Source: CAYFMH01 sp964344775
GTDB lineage: Bacteria > Patescibacteriota > Gracilibacteria > UBA4473
Length of the DNA: 64,000 nt
Direction: 5' to 3'
Assembly: GCA_964344775.1 (NCBI GenBank)
Contig: CAYFOO010000001.1
Span: 1-64,000, forward strand
The notes under the pieces were generated by a model. It searched no databases, was not told the DNA's origin, and saw nothing but the letters and a program-made list of their open reading frames with translations. The number at the start of each line of letters is the position of its first letter. The stretch's first letter is position 1. Positions 40,601 through 46,417 of this stretch are shown here, one piece after another. The position numbers and the translations under genes are program-made.

Positions 40601-40886
40601 CATAGTCGGCGAACCAGTCGTTTTTTCGAATGTCGGGGAAAGATACATCAGATCTGGGGTTCACCGGAATATCTGCCGCCAGTAGCAACATTTTTAGTGC
40701 TTCTGCTCGATTTACTTTTTGCCGCGGACGGAAGTACATCTCTCCTTCTTCCTCATATCCGCTCACCACTTCTTTTTCGCTCAAGAAATCAATCGGATGA
40801 AAGTGTGGATGTGTGGTATCCACATCGACAAAACTTGCGAATGAAAAAGCTGGAAAAAAGAGGAATGTAAAAAATAGTCTTTTCAT
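37638..40886 (-). CDS. Giant secreted protein: SLH + RlpA-like + CAP domains
   Basis: 1082 aa. Signal peptide (LFFTFLFFPAFSFASF), three SLH repeats (about 25-190), an RlpA-like double-psi barrel (about 195-305: GMGSASFYDQGFAGRPTANGEIYD, AAHRILPFGTKLKVWN, VRVNDRGPYHSDRILDLS with the conserved Asp), two or more beta-sandwich regions, a CAP/SCP domain (about 720-850: RKKYRKSPLAKDSKLDKFAQ, ENLGYG, SASHRQNLLSAKWNRVGIG) and a helical tail with scattered cysteines. RlpA domains cleave naked glycan strands; the SLH part would hold the enzyme on the wall. The combination is unusual. Confidence 0.9.
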   Translation of the reverse strand: MKRLFFTFLFFPAFSFASFVDVDTTHPHFHPIDFLSEKEVVSGYEEEGEMYFRPRQKVNRAEALKMLLLAADIPVNPRSDVSFPDIRKNDWFADYVHTAAAHKIVKGFTDGNFHPGKQVSRAEFLKMLVMSFDVPFTEDSESEDWFVPFFDTAEEFRILDEPELSPYESLSRGDIAEYIYRAHILSTNRFESKYTYSGMGSASFYDQGFAGRPTANGEIYDPMDMTAAHRILPFGTKLKVWNWNPAWSNDDKDYVIVRVNDRGPYHSDRILDLSRKAFERLAPSSRGVIDVVFEVYSDNLDEQPTIPEQIRPSLTEEAKEKSVPDVLADKFLSKRTRSGEPTEDIKKALVKKRAKKPIPRKKKELIPNRPTRGTIAYISENFFPNLTLRRGVPSEVIVGRVIEVEGTVKNPGAKKVIVFLQNLETKAQEQFKGAVSGANFSVPIIFFEPGNFHLGIVFDDDRRSRVGKIKVSALTRDRKFRSAETHYVSHLDVNVIPEESRVVFSWAAGEDRLTKIVFSQNHKSALLFEYGLNHISVPYKFFDQFRPDRKLAIDVFQADSSDGNLESQITNWQQVSYKNFILTPGFPDKEEDTISVHQFPRFLKDLDMVHLNGKVLEGGINLPDHVFLISTEGTVEQIPIKKNGDKFFFSLKPHKYGTYVLEIVSDQGEILFNRGMYFHKNIVLPVAKWEQTFIRSESTAGIRNWINQLRKKYRKSPLAKDSKLDKFAQHYAQRMANEGFISHTTPEGLSFKDRIKMAEMFGEFGENLGYGTTLELALNGLENSASHRQNLLSAKWNRVGIGLAQNKKKEFYVVQVFGRAREIPEKEVAPLSTAEKVQYQEDQIKSVNTIFIRAYEIIQEAKLADTELSKYFFRILATADDRMEIEERRGGGELSIRKKIWLLLQEVENLENKCGQILQCSSDRNLKLFLADLKTKLKVLWDNWSEVSPNADFQKAEDLFSELEEYEYFGRKNQRYLSDEDRKKLAVAMGMGISFDKFLMGKEIVEAHCPEVRADFRKSYIEEVGAWCGEESQRSVELLRDQFMRNHNVPTRQCFDYIEMAGDHCAELNTEYQKFRGAFLAN

Positions 40887-40966
40887 GAACTTTCTCAGCT
40901 TAAATAAGTAAAAAAATTAAACAATGCTATTTTTGTCATTCCCCCCTCCCCGTTTCCTCTCTCCCC

Positions 40967-40996
40967 GTTAACCCACCAAATATTTGGTGGGTTAAC
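40967..40996. repeat. Perfect 30-bp palindrome between divergent genes
   Basis: GTTAACCCACCAAAT followed directly by its exact reverse complement. A second small hairpin (CCAG/CTGG) follows. It lies between the SLH-RlpA-CAP gene and tilS, about 55 nt before the tilS ATG; operator, cruciform or repeat are all possible. Confidence 0.85.
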
Positions 40997-41050
40997 CAGC
41001 CGTAGACTGGTAAGTTGTGCAAAAAGGTATATCTTGTAATCTGTTAAATA

Positions 41051-41947
41051 ATGGAACTCGAAAAAATCGTCACTGATTTTCTAAAAAAAGAACACCTTAC
41101 CGATAAAAAACTGCTCTGCATGGTTTCCGGTGGTGTGGACTCCGTCGTGCTGTTAAATATTTTGAATAAAATTTTTGATCAAAAATCACTTGCCGTCTTT
41201 CATCTAGATCATTCCTCACGAAACAATTCTGACAAAGACTTTCAATTTGTACAAAATTTGTGCTCAAAATTTGGTACTAAATTTTATGGGGAAAAATTGG
41301 ATAAAATCCCTCAAAAAGACAAAGAAAATTTTTGGAGAACAGAACGAAAAAGATTGGCTAAAAAGGCCAAAAAAGACTTCGGAGCAGAAAGAATCCTCAC
41401 GGCTCACCATGCCACCGATCTCGTAGAAACGATGCTTTTCAGGCTAACAAAAGGGTGCGGCATCGATGGCCTTTCCCCTTTTGAAACCAGCACAAAACCT
41501 CTGTGGCAAGTCCCAAAATCAGAAATTGAAAAATATGCACGAGAAAACAAACTCAAATGGATCGAGGATCCCTCAAATGAAAATACGGACTTCCAACGAA
41601 ACCTCATCCGGAAAGAAGTACTCCCCCATCTGCGAAAAATCACCCCCAATCTCGAACAGGTTTTTGTCCGAGAAGCAGAAATTTTTGGAGAAATGGCGGA
41701 TTTTTTGGATAAATCTGTTGAAACGGTAGGGACAAGTCGCGACTTGTCCCTACCAGATTTTTTAAATCTCCCAAAAATCCTCCAAAAAGAGTGGCTCCAA
41801 AAAATCGCCAAATCTACTCCTAGTGCTTCAGAGATCGAAGACTGTCTCCGTTGGCTCCACGGCAATCCTCCAGGCAAAAGCAAAAAAGAAATTGGAGGCA
41901 CAAAACTTCAGATTGTGAATAATAAAATTCAAATTCTCCCCTGTTAA
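41051..41947 (+). CDS. tilS: tRNA(Ile)-lysidine synthase
   Basis: 298 aa. TilS converts C34 of tRNA-Ile(CAU) to lysidine, so that it reads AUA. The PP-loop is MVSGGVDSVVLLNIL; further motifs are FHLDHSSR, LTAHHATDLVETMLFRLTKGCGIDGL and EDPSNENTDFQRNLIRKEVLPHL. The C-terminal domain of long TilS is missing. Residues VGTSRDLSLP are encoded by a perfect 30-bp palindrome. The stop codon lies inside another repeat hairpin. Confidence 0.95.
   Translation: MELEKIVTDFLKKEHLTDKKLLCMVSGGVDSVVLLNILNKIFDQKSLAVFHLDHSSRNNSDKDFQFVQNLCSKFGTKFYGEKLDKIPQKDKENFWRTERKRLAKKAKKDFGAERILTAHHATDLVETMLFRLTKGCGIDGLSPFETSTKPLWQVPKSEIEKYARENKLKWIEDPSNENTDFQRNLIRKEVLPHLRKITPNLEQVFVREAEIFGEMADFLDKSVETVGTSRDLSLPDFLNLPKILQKEWLQKIAKSTPSASEIEDCLRWLHGNPPGKSKKEIGGTKLQIVNNKIQILPC
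41725..41754. repeat. In-frame perfect 30-bp palindrome in tilS
   Basis: GGTAGGGACAAGTCG followed directly by its reverse complement. In the linker after the catalytic domain. Resembles dispersed GTAGGGAC-type palindromes I know from other bacterial genomes. Confidence 0.9.
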
Positions 41948-41971
41948 GGGGAGACTAAGAGGGGTTTTTCC
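41936..41971 (+). repeat. Short copy of the CTCCCC hairpin element
   Basis: CTCCCC (41936-41941) and GGGGAG (41948-41953) around the tilS stop, followed by ACTAAGAGGGGTTTTTC as in the copies at 7441 and 13318. May act as the tilS terminator. Confidence 0.65.
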
Positions 41972-42053
41972 GAAGGAAAATAATCTTTTGACACTTCAGA
42001 CAACTTTATTAACTTACCCACACAGCTTTTTCGGCAGCGTTACTGCTCGACCG

Positions 42054-42116
42054 ATGAACGCTACTGATCTTTATTGTTTTCGTTGTAACCCAAAAAGGGA
42101 GGGCTTAGCCCAATGA
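42054..42116 (+). CDS. Possible 20-aa upstream ORF of serC
   Basis: ATG 42054 to TGA 42116 encodes MNATDLYCFRCNPKREGLAQ. The stop overlaps the serC start (ATGA) and the strong serC Shine-Dalgarno GGGAGGG lies inside it, so it could couple translation. It may also be chance. Confidence 0.35.
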   Translation: MNATDLYCFRCNPKREGLAQ

Positions 42117-43288
42117 ACGCGATTGTTCCCGAAAAACCAAAGAAAGGTCCGGCATGTCCGGATTTTTCCTCCGGCCCCTGTGCGAAACGTCCCGGATGGA
42201 CTGTGAAGGTCCTCGAGAACGCACTTACCGGTCGATCCCACCGCTCCAAACCGGGCAAGGCCAAGCTGGCCGAAGCCATCGACCTGACCCGGGAAGTCCT
42301 CGGCATTCCCGACGATTACCGTATCGGAATCGTCCCAGCATCGGATACCGGTGCGGTCGAAATGGCCCTGTGGTCTCTGCTCGGTGCCCGCGGCATCGAC
42401 ATGCTGGCCTGGGAGAGTTTCGGCAAGGGCTGGGTGACCGACGTGGCCAAACAGCTCAAGCTCGGCGTCAACATTCTAGACGCCGATTACGGTAAGTTAC
42501 CCGACCTCAAAATGGTGAACTTCGCCAACGACGTGGTGTTCACCTGGAACGGTACTACCTCGGGTGTCCGAGTTCCCAACGGCAACTGGATCCCCGCCGA
42601 CCGCCAGGGTCTCACCATCTGCGACGCCACTTCAGCCGCATTTGCTATGGACCTTCCTTGGAACCTACTAGACGTCACTACCTGGTCCTGGCAGAAGTGT
42701 CTGGGCGGCGAAGGAGCTCACGGCATGATTGTCTTGAGTCCTCGTGCGGTTAAGAGGCTCGAAACATTTACGCCTTCTAACCGTCCTCTGCCCAAGATCT
42801 TCCGTCTGACCAAGGGCGGTAATCTGATCGATGGCATCTTCCGGGGCGAAACTATCAACACGCCTTCCATGATCGCCGTGGAGGACGCTCTGGATGGCCT
42901 GAAATGGGCACAGTCCATTGGCCTGCAAGGGCTTATCAACCGCTCCGAAGACAACCTTACCGTTGTCGACGAGTGGGTGGAAGTCAGCGATTGGGCGGCT
43001 TTCCTGGCGGAAGTTCCTGAAACCATCTCGAATACCTCGGTCTGTCTGCAGATCAAGGACGAGTGGTTCCTGGGGCTGAACGGCGACCAACAGGCCGTCT
43101 TCGCCAAACGGATGGTGGCTCTGCTCGACGCAGAAGGTGTCGCCTTCGATATCGGTGCCTACCGGGACGCCCCGGCCGGACTCCGTATCTGGTGCGGTCC
43201 CACCGTCGAAATCGACGATGTGATCGTGCTGATGCCCTGGCTCGATTGGGCCTTCGCCACCGCCAAGGCGGAATTCGAAACCGCCTGA
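42113..43288 (+). CDS. serC: Phosphoserine aminotransferase, Methanosarcina/alphaproteobacterial type
   Basis: 391 aa. Converts 3-phosphohydroxypyruvate and glutamate to phosphoserine. Signature features: PDFSSGPCAKRPGW, GRSHRSKPGKAKLAEAIDLTREVLG, IVPASDTGAVEMALWSLLG, FTWNGTTSGVRVPNG, and PLP lysine in WSWQKCLGGEGAHG. The subtype is the one found in Methanosarcina and alphaproteobacteria, not the common bacterial SerC. Composition is foreign: 40 of 60 bases are G/C at 42241-42300 against 17 of 60 in tilS at 41281-41340. It has a strong Shine-Dalgarno and its own GC-rich terminator. Recent transfer is likely; a chimeric assembly is less likely because both flanks share this genome's repeats. 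Confidence 0.93.
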   Translation: MNAIVPEKPKKGPACPDFSSGPCAKRPGWTVKVLENALTGRSHRSKPGKAKLAEAIDLTREVLGIPDDYRIGIVPASDTGAVEMALWSLLGARGIDMLAWESFGKGWVTDVAKQLKLGVNILDADYGKLPDLKMVNFANDVVFTWNGTTSGVRVPNGNWIPADRQGLTICDATSAAFAMDLPWNLLDVTTWSWQKCLGGEGAHGMIVLSPRAVKRLETFTPSNRPLPKIFRLTKGGNLIDGIFRGETINTPSMIAVEDALDGLKWAQSIGLQGLINRSEDNLTVVDEWVEVSDWAAFLAEVPETISNTSVCLQIKDEWFLGLNGDQQAVFAKRMVALLDAEGVAFDIGAYRDAPAGLRIWCGPTVEIDDVIVLMPWLDWAFATAKAEFETA

Positions 43289-43356
43289 CGTCCCAACGAA
43301 ATCAAGAAAATTCCGTGCTCCCGGAGACAATCTTCCTCCGGCAGCCAACTCTCAAG

Positions 43357-43380
43357 CGGTCCCTCCGGGACCGTTTTCCT
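43357..43380 (+). terminator. Rho-independent terminator of serC
   Basis: CGGTCCC/GGGACCG around TCC, followed by TTTTCCTTT. Confidence 0.85.
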
Positions 43381-43401
43381 TTATTCCAAAAAACCCTTGT
43401 A

Positions 43402-43473
43402 TGTCATCCTGGCCTGCCCAGGATCCTGACAGTTGTGCACAAGCGACCAGATTCCGGGCAAGCCGGAATGACA
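43402..43473. repeat. Dispersed TGTCAT...ATGACA repeat, copy 1
   Basis: Begins TGTCATCCTGGCCTGCCCAG and ends CGGAATGACA, with internal complementary stretches. Related copy at 54873-54991. I recognise this type from many environmental genomes. Confidence 0.65.
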
Positions 43474-43486
43474 AATTTTTCTACTA

Positions 43487-43521
43487 TTTGTTGTTCTTTG
43501 TTATTTGTTATTTGTTCTCTG
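43487..43521. repeat. Heptamer array at the ftsI 3' side, class GTTTGTT
   Basis: Units TTTGTTG, TTCTTTG, TTATTTG, TTATTTG, TTCTCTG, just downstream of the ftsI stop. Confidence 0.75.
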
Positions 43522-43525
43522 ACAA

Positions 43526-45712
43526 TTACCGATCCGGCGGAATCCCAAAATGTGAAAACAAAAACTTCGCCACTCGACGAAAAGTAATCGCCGCGGTCTC
43601 AGATCCCCACTGAGAATATCGCGGATGGTCGTATTTCACCAGCACGACAAATTTGGGCTCTTTGATCGGACCAAAACCAGCAAAACTGGTGATTGTCGTC
43701 CCCTCACCAACCAGTGCCTTCCCTTTTTTATACGTCTGAGAGGTTCCTGTTTTTCCCATTACCGAATACCCCCACACCCGTGCTCCACGAGCCACGCCGT
43801 TGTCCACGGAGTTCAAGAGCATGGATTTGATTGTCTGATACGTCTTATCAGAAATCACCCGACGCACTCGCTCAGGCTTGAATGTTTCGGCTTCGCCTCC
43901 TGGATAACGAATCTCTTCGACAATCATGGGTTTCATCAGGTATCCACCATTGGCCAGCGAGGTAAAAGCCATCGCCATCTGAAGTGGCGTAGCCGTAATC
44001 CCCTGCCCAAACCCGTAGGTGATCAACTCTGATTCAGCCCATTCACGCCAGGGTTTAATTTTTCCATCTTCTTCTCCGTCGAGCTCAATATCCGTGTACT
44101 GTGCAAAACCAAAGTTTTTGAAATAGTCATATAGCACCTGCCTTCCAATCTTTCGGGTAATGAATGCGATTCCAGTATTCAAAGATCGGTTGATCACCTC
44201 GATCATAGTCGTCAGTCCAGCGTAAATTTGATCCGCGTTTCGGATTTTGAATTCATCTACCTCCACCGGTCCTGCGTCGTCAAATGTTGTCTGGGGCATC
44301 ACCTCATCAGAATTCAAAGCGGCCGACATCGTAAAGGCCTTCATCACGGATCCTGGTTCGTAGGTATCGGAAACAATTTTGTTTCGAAATACAGCGGGTC
44401 CCCAGGAGTTGAAATATCGGTAGTATCGACCATTTTCTATGATGGTGGGGATTCGCTGATTGAAAAGCTCATCCTCCCGGTCAGCCTCTGCCTGCTCTGG
44501 CGATATTTCGTAGCGGAGGAAAGCTTTTCCAAATTCATTGGGATCAAAGGACGGGGCATGGGTCATGGCGAGCACTTTCCCGGTCTCTGGTTCAATCACG
44601 ACGATCTGACCGAAGTCCGCACTGTAATTCATCAGATCCTCTTCGAGGATTTTTTCTACAGCATCTTGGATCACCCGATCGATGGTGAGGACGATATCGG
44701 CTCCATCCTGTGCATGAGCAATCCCCAGGCTTTTGCTCAGGATTCGTTGCCCTCGCGTATTGGTCGCTCCGAAAATATATCCCTCTTTTCCCTTGAGCAG
44801 ATGATCAAAGTATCCCTCAATCCCATACTGCCCTCCTCCAGACGAATCCACAAACCCGAGAAGCTGGGCGGCCAGTGTTTTTTCTGGATAGTATCGCCAA
44901 TATTCATCCGTCAGCTGGACCCCTCGAAGCATTTCTTTGTAGTTTGGATCTCGCTTCATTTCCATAATTTTTTCTGAAACTTCTGGCACAATCTTATGCG
45001 TAATTTCAAGGTATCGCCGTGGTTTCCGATCGATCCATTTGGAAATTTTTCTTTCTTCGATATTGAGGAGTGGAGCTAATTTCTCAGCTGTTTCTTCGAG
45101 AGCAATGATGCGAGTGGGATCTGCCAAAACAGCATTCTCTTCAACCCAGATACCCGGCAAATGCATCTCAGTTATTTTTTCGGCTCTTTCCTGGGAAATA
45201 TCGGTCAGCAGTAAAACTCTTTTTCGCTCAATGGAAGAAATCTTTTTTCGCAGCTCCGCCGCATAAGCCATGATCGCCGCTCTCTCGGTAGTGGTCCAAG
45301 TGGATGGTTCGGTTTTTATGTCACATCCCTCAATCTTCTCACAATGAGCATTGATCAGAATCGGTGCCAAAATCTCCGCTACCACCCCCGGATCTGATTT
45401 TTCTTGCTGATTGAGTGGTAATTTGTGATTGTACTTCGGATAACTCAAAATCAAAGGATCCACAAAAAGCATCTTCAGGGTGTTGTTGGTGGCCACTGGA
45501 GTCACTTCCTCCGTCAGTCGATTTTTTCGGACCAGGATCTTTCCACGACGGGCCGGCAAAACGGATTTCTTCTCGTGCTGAGCCTTCGCTTCTGCATAAA
45601 ACTCCTGATGCCGAATCACCTGCAGCTCAAAAAGCCGCAATCCAAATATCACAAAAAGGGCCAAAAAACACCATTTGAGGATTCGGATGCGGGATTCAAA
45701 AGTTACGAGCAT
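43526..45712 (-). CDS. ftsI: Division/elongation transpeptidase (FtsI/PBP2-like class B PBP)
   Basis: 728 aa from ATG 45712 (MLVTFESRIRILKWCFL); the longer frame lacks support. One membrane helix (about 12-30), a dimerisation domain with the ARRGKILVR motif, and a transpeptidase domain with SxxK (GSVMK, Ser about 454), SxN (SLNTG) and KTG (GKTGTSQ, about 652). It cross-links septal or side-wall peptidoglycan. No mraY/mur/fts cluster is next to it. FtsI is the best guess; SpoVD-like or PBP2 is possible. Confidence 0.9.
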   Translation of the reverse strand: MLVTFESRIRILKWCFLALFVIFGLRLFELQVIRHQEFYAEAKAQHEKKSVLPARRGKILVRKNRLTEEVTPVATNNTLKMLFVDPLILSYPKYNHKLPLNQQEKSDPGVVAEILAPILINAHCEKIEGCDIKTEPSTWTTTERAAIMAYAAELRKKISSIERKRVLLLTDISQERAEKITEMHLPGIWVEENAVLADPTRIIALEETAEKLAPLLNIEERKISKWIDRKPRRYLEITHKIVPEVSEKIMEMKRDPNYKEMLRGVQLTDEYWRYYPEKTLAAQLLGFVDSSGGGQYGIEGYFDHLLKGKEGYIFGATNTRGQRILSKSLGIAHAQDGADIVLTIDRVIQDAVEKILEEDLMNYSADFGQIVVIEPETGKVLAMTHAPSFDPNEFGKAFLRYEISPEQAEADREDELFNQRIPTIIENGRYYRYFNSWGPAVFRNKIVSDTYEPGSVMKAFTMSAALNSDEVMPQTTFDDAGPVEVDEFKIRNADQIYAGLTTMIEVINRSLNTGIAFITRKIGRQVLYDYFKNFGFAQYTDIELDGEEDGKIKPWREWAESELITYGFGQGITATPLQMAMAFTSLANGGYLMKPMIVEEIRYPGGEAETFKPERVRRVISDKTYQTIKSMLLNSVDNGVARGARVWGYSVMGKTGTSQTYKKGKALVGEGTTITSFAGFGPIKEPKFVVLVKYDHPRYSQWGSETAAITFRRVAKFLFSHFGIPPDR

Positions 45713-45754
45713 GTGAGAAAAATGAGCATAGCTGAAACAATAAATTTTTAAATA

Positions 45755-45782
45755 TTGACTTTTTCGTGTTTTTTTATATTGT
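45755..45782 (+). promoter_or_regulatory. Possible promoter TTGACT-16-TATTGT
   Basis: TTGACT (45755-45760) and TATTGT (45777-45782) upstream of the 113-aa gene; the -10 box matches 4 of 6. Confidence 0.45.
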
Positions 45783-45803
45783 AAATACAAGTTCTTTCAC
45801 GTT

Positions 45804-45853
45804 GGATTAGGAGTTCCAGAAAAGATTAGCTTCCAGAATGGAAGTTCCTAACC
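45804..45853 (+). promoter_or_regulatory. Leader with two competing hairpins
   Basis: GGATTAGGAGTTCC (45804-45817) can pair with GGAAGTTCCTAACC (45840-45853), while CTTCCA/TGGAAG (45830-45844) forms a smaller hairpin that uses the same 3' strand. It lies directly before the Shine-Dalgarno of the next gene. Confidence 0.4.
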
Positions 45854-45874
45854 GCAGAAAATGGAGAAATTTTG

Positions 45875-46216
45875 ATGAGACGAAGTATCACAGCTCTACT
45901 TTTTTTTCTGGCTCTATGTGCCATCATCACAATTAAGCCAGCTCTCGCCGACATGTTCACCATGGAAGGTACAAGAAAAGAACAAAGCATCCCCGTAACA
46001 GCTGTCATCATTACAGTCCTCACTGAACCCGGCGAAAGAATTTTTGAAGTTGGGGGCGAAATGGCTTTCGGCAAAGAAAGCAATCCCGTCACTATCATGC
46101 CAGGCTTCGCCCTTTGTTTGGTTGGGCTAGCCGAAATGTGGGTCGGCTCTGTAGTCGCTGTTGTTGTCGGAGTCCCCATCGACGGAATCACCTACCCTTT
46201 CCGCGATACTGACTAA
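45875..46216 (+). CDS. Small exported membrane protein, 113 aa, hypothetical
   Basis: ATG 45875 is 8 nt after GGAG, an unusually clear ribosome-binding site for this window. A signal peptide (ITALLFFLALCAIITIKPALA) is followed by a short polar part, VTAVIITVLTEPGERIFEVGG and a second hydrophobic segment (FALCLVGLAEMWVGSVVAVVVG). Not recognised. Composition is richer in G/C than its neighbours (29 of 60 at 46021-46080), and it carries its own terminator. Like serC it may have been acquired. Confidence 0.65.
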   Translation: MRRSITALLFFLALCAIITIKPALADMFTMEGTRKEQSIPVTAVIITVLTEPGERIFEVGGEMAFGKESNPVTIMPGFALCLVGLAEMWVGSVVAVVVGVPIDGITYPFRDTD

Positions 46217-46225
46217 TTTCTCCTC

Positions 46226-46246
46226 CCCCCGGCCTTCGGCCGGGGG
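46226..46246 (+). terminator. Strong rho-independent terminator
   Basis: Nine-bp stem CCCCCGGCC/GGCCGGGGG with a TTC loop, then ACACTTTTTCTTTT, 10 nt after the stop. Confidence 0.88.
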
Positions 46247-46318
46247 ACACTTTTTCTTTTACAAAAAAAGACGCACCTCTCAGTACGCCTTCTTTCTAAT
46301 TTTTATCGTTCCCCCCCC

Positions 46319-46340
46319 GGCGAGGTTGGGAAACCTCGCC
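46319..46340. repeat. Palindrome of the GGCGAGGTT/AACCTCGCC type, copy 2
   Basis: Perfect 9-bp arms around GGGA, followed by TACGTTTTTT, so it could also terminate transcription on the plus strand. Related to 13515-13536. Confidence 0.75.
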
Positions 46341-46356
46341 TACGTTTTTTAATAAT

Positions 46357-46402
46357 CTAAGTTCTAAGCTCTACCTGTCCGCCGAAGCTCGTAGAGCGAA
46401 GG
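46357..46402. repeat. Composite element: heptamers plus TCCGCCG...CGAAGG hairpin
   Basis: CTAAGTT, CTAAGCT, CTACCTG followed by a TCCGCCGAAGCTC...GAGCGAAGG hairpin, downstream of dnaK. Same layout as 26298-26417 and 55269-55321. Confidence 0.6.
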
Positions 46403-46417
46403 GGGGAGTTCTACCAA

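Noticed and set aside
43063..43587. Long plus-strand ORF (174 aa) overlapping serC
   Set aside because: It is the high-GC shadow frame of serC, continuing into a dispersed repeat; it has no recognisable motif.
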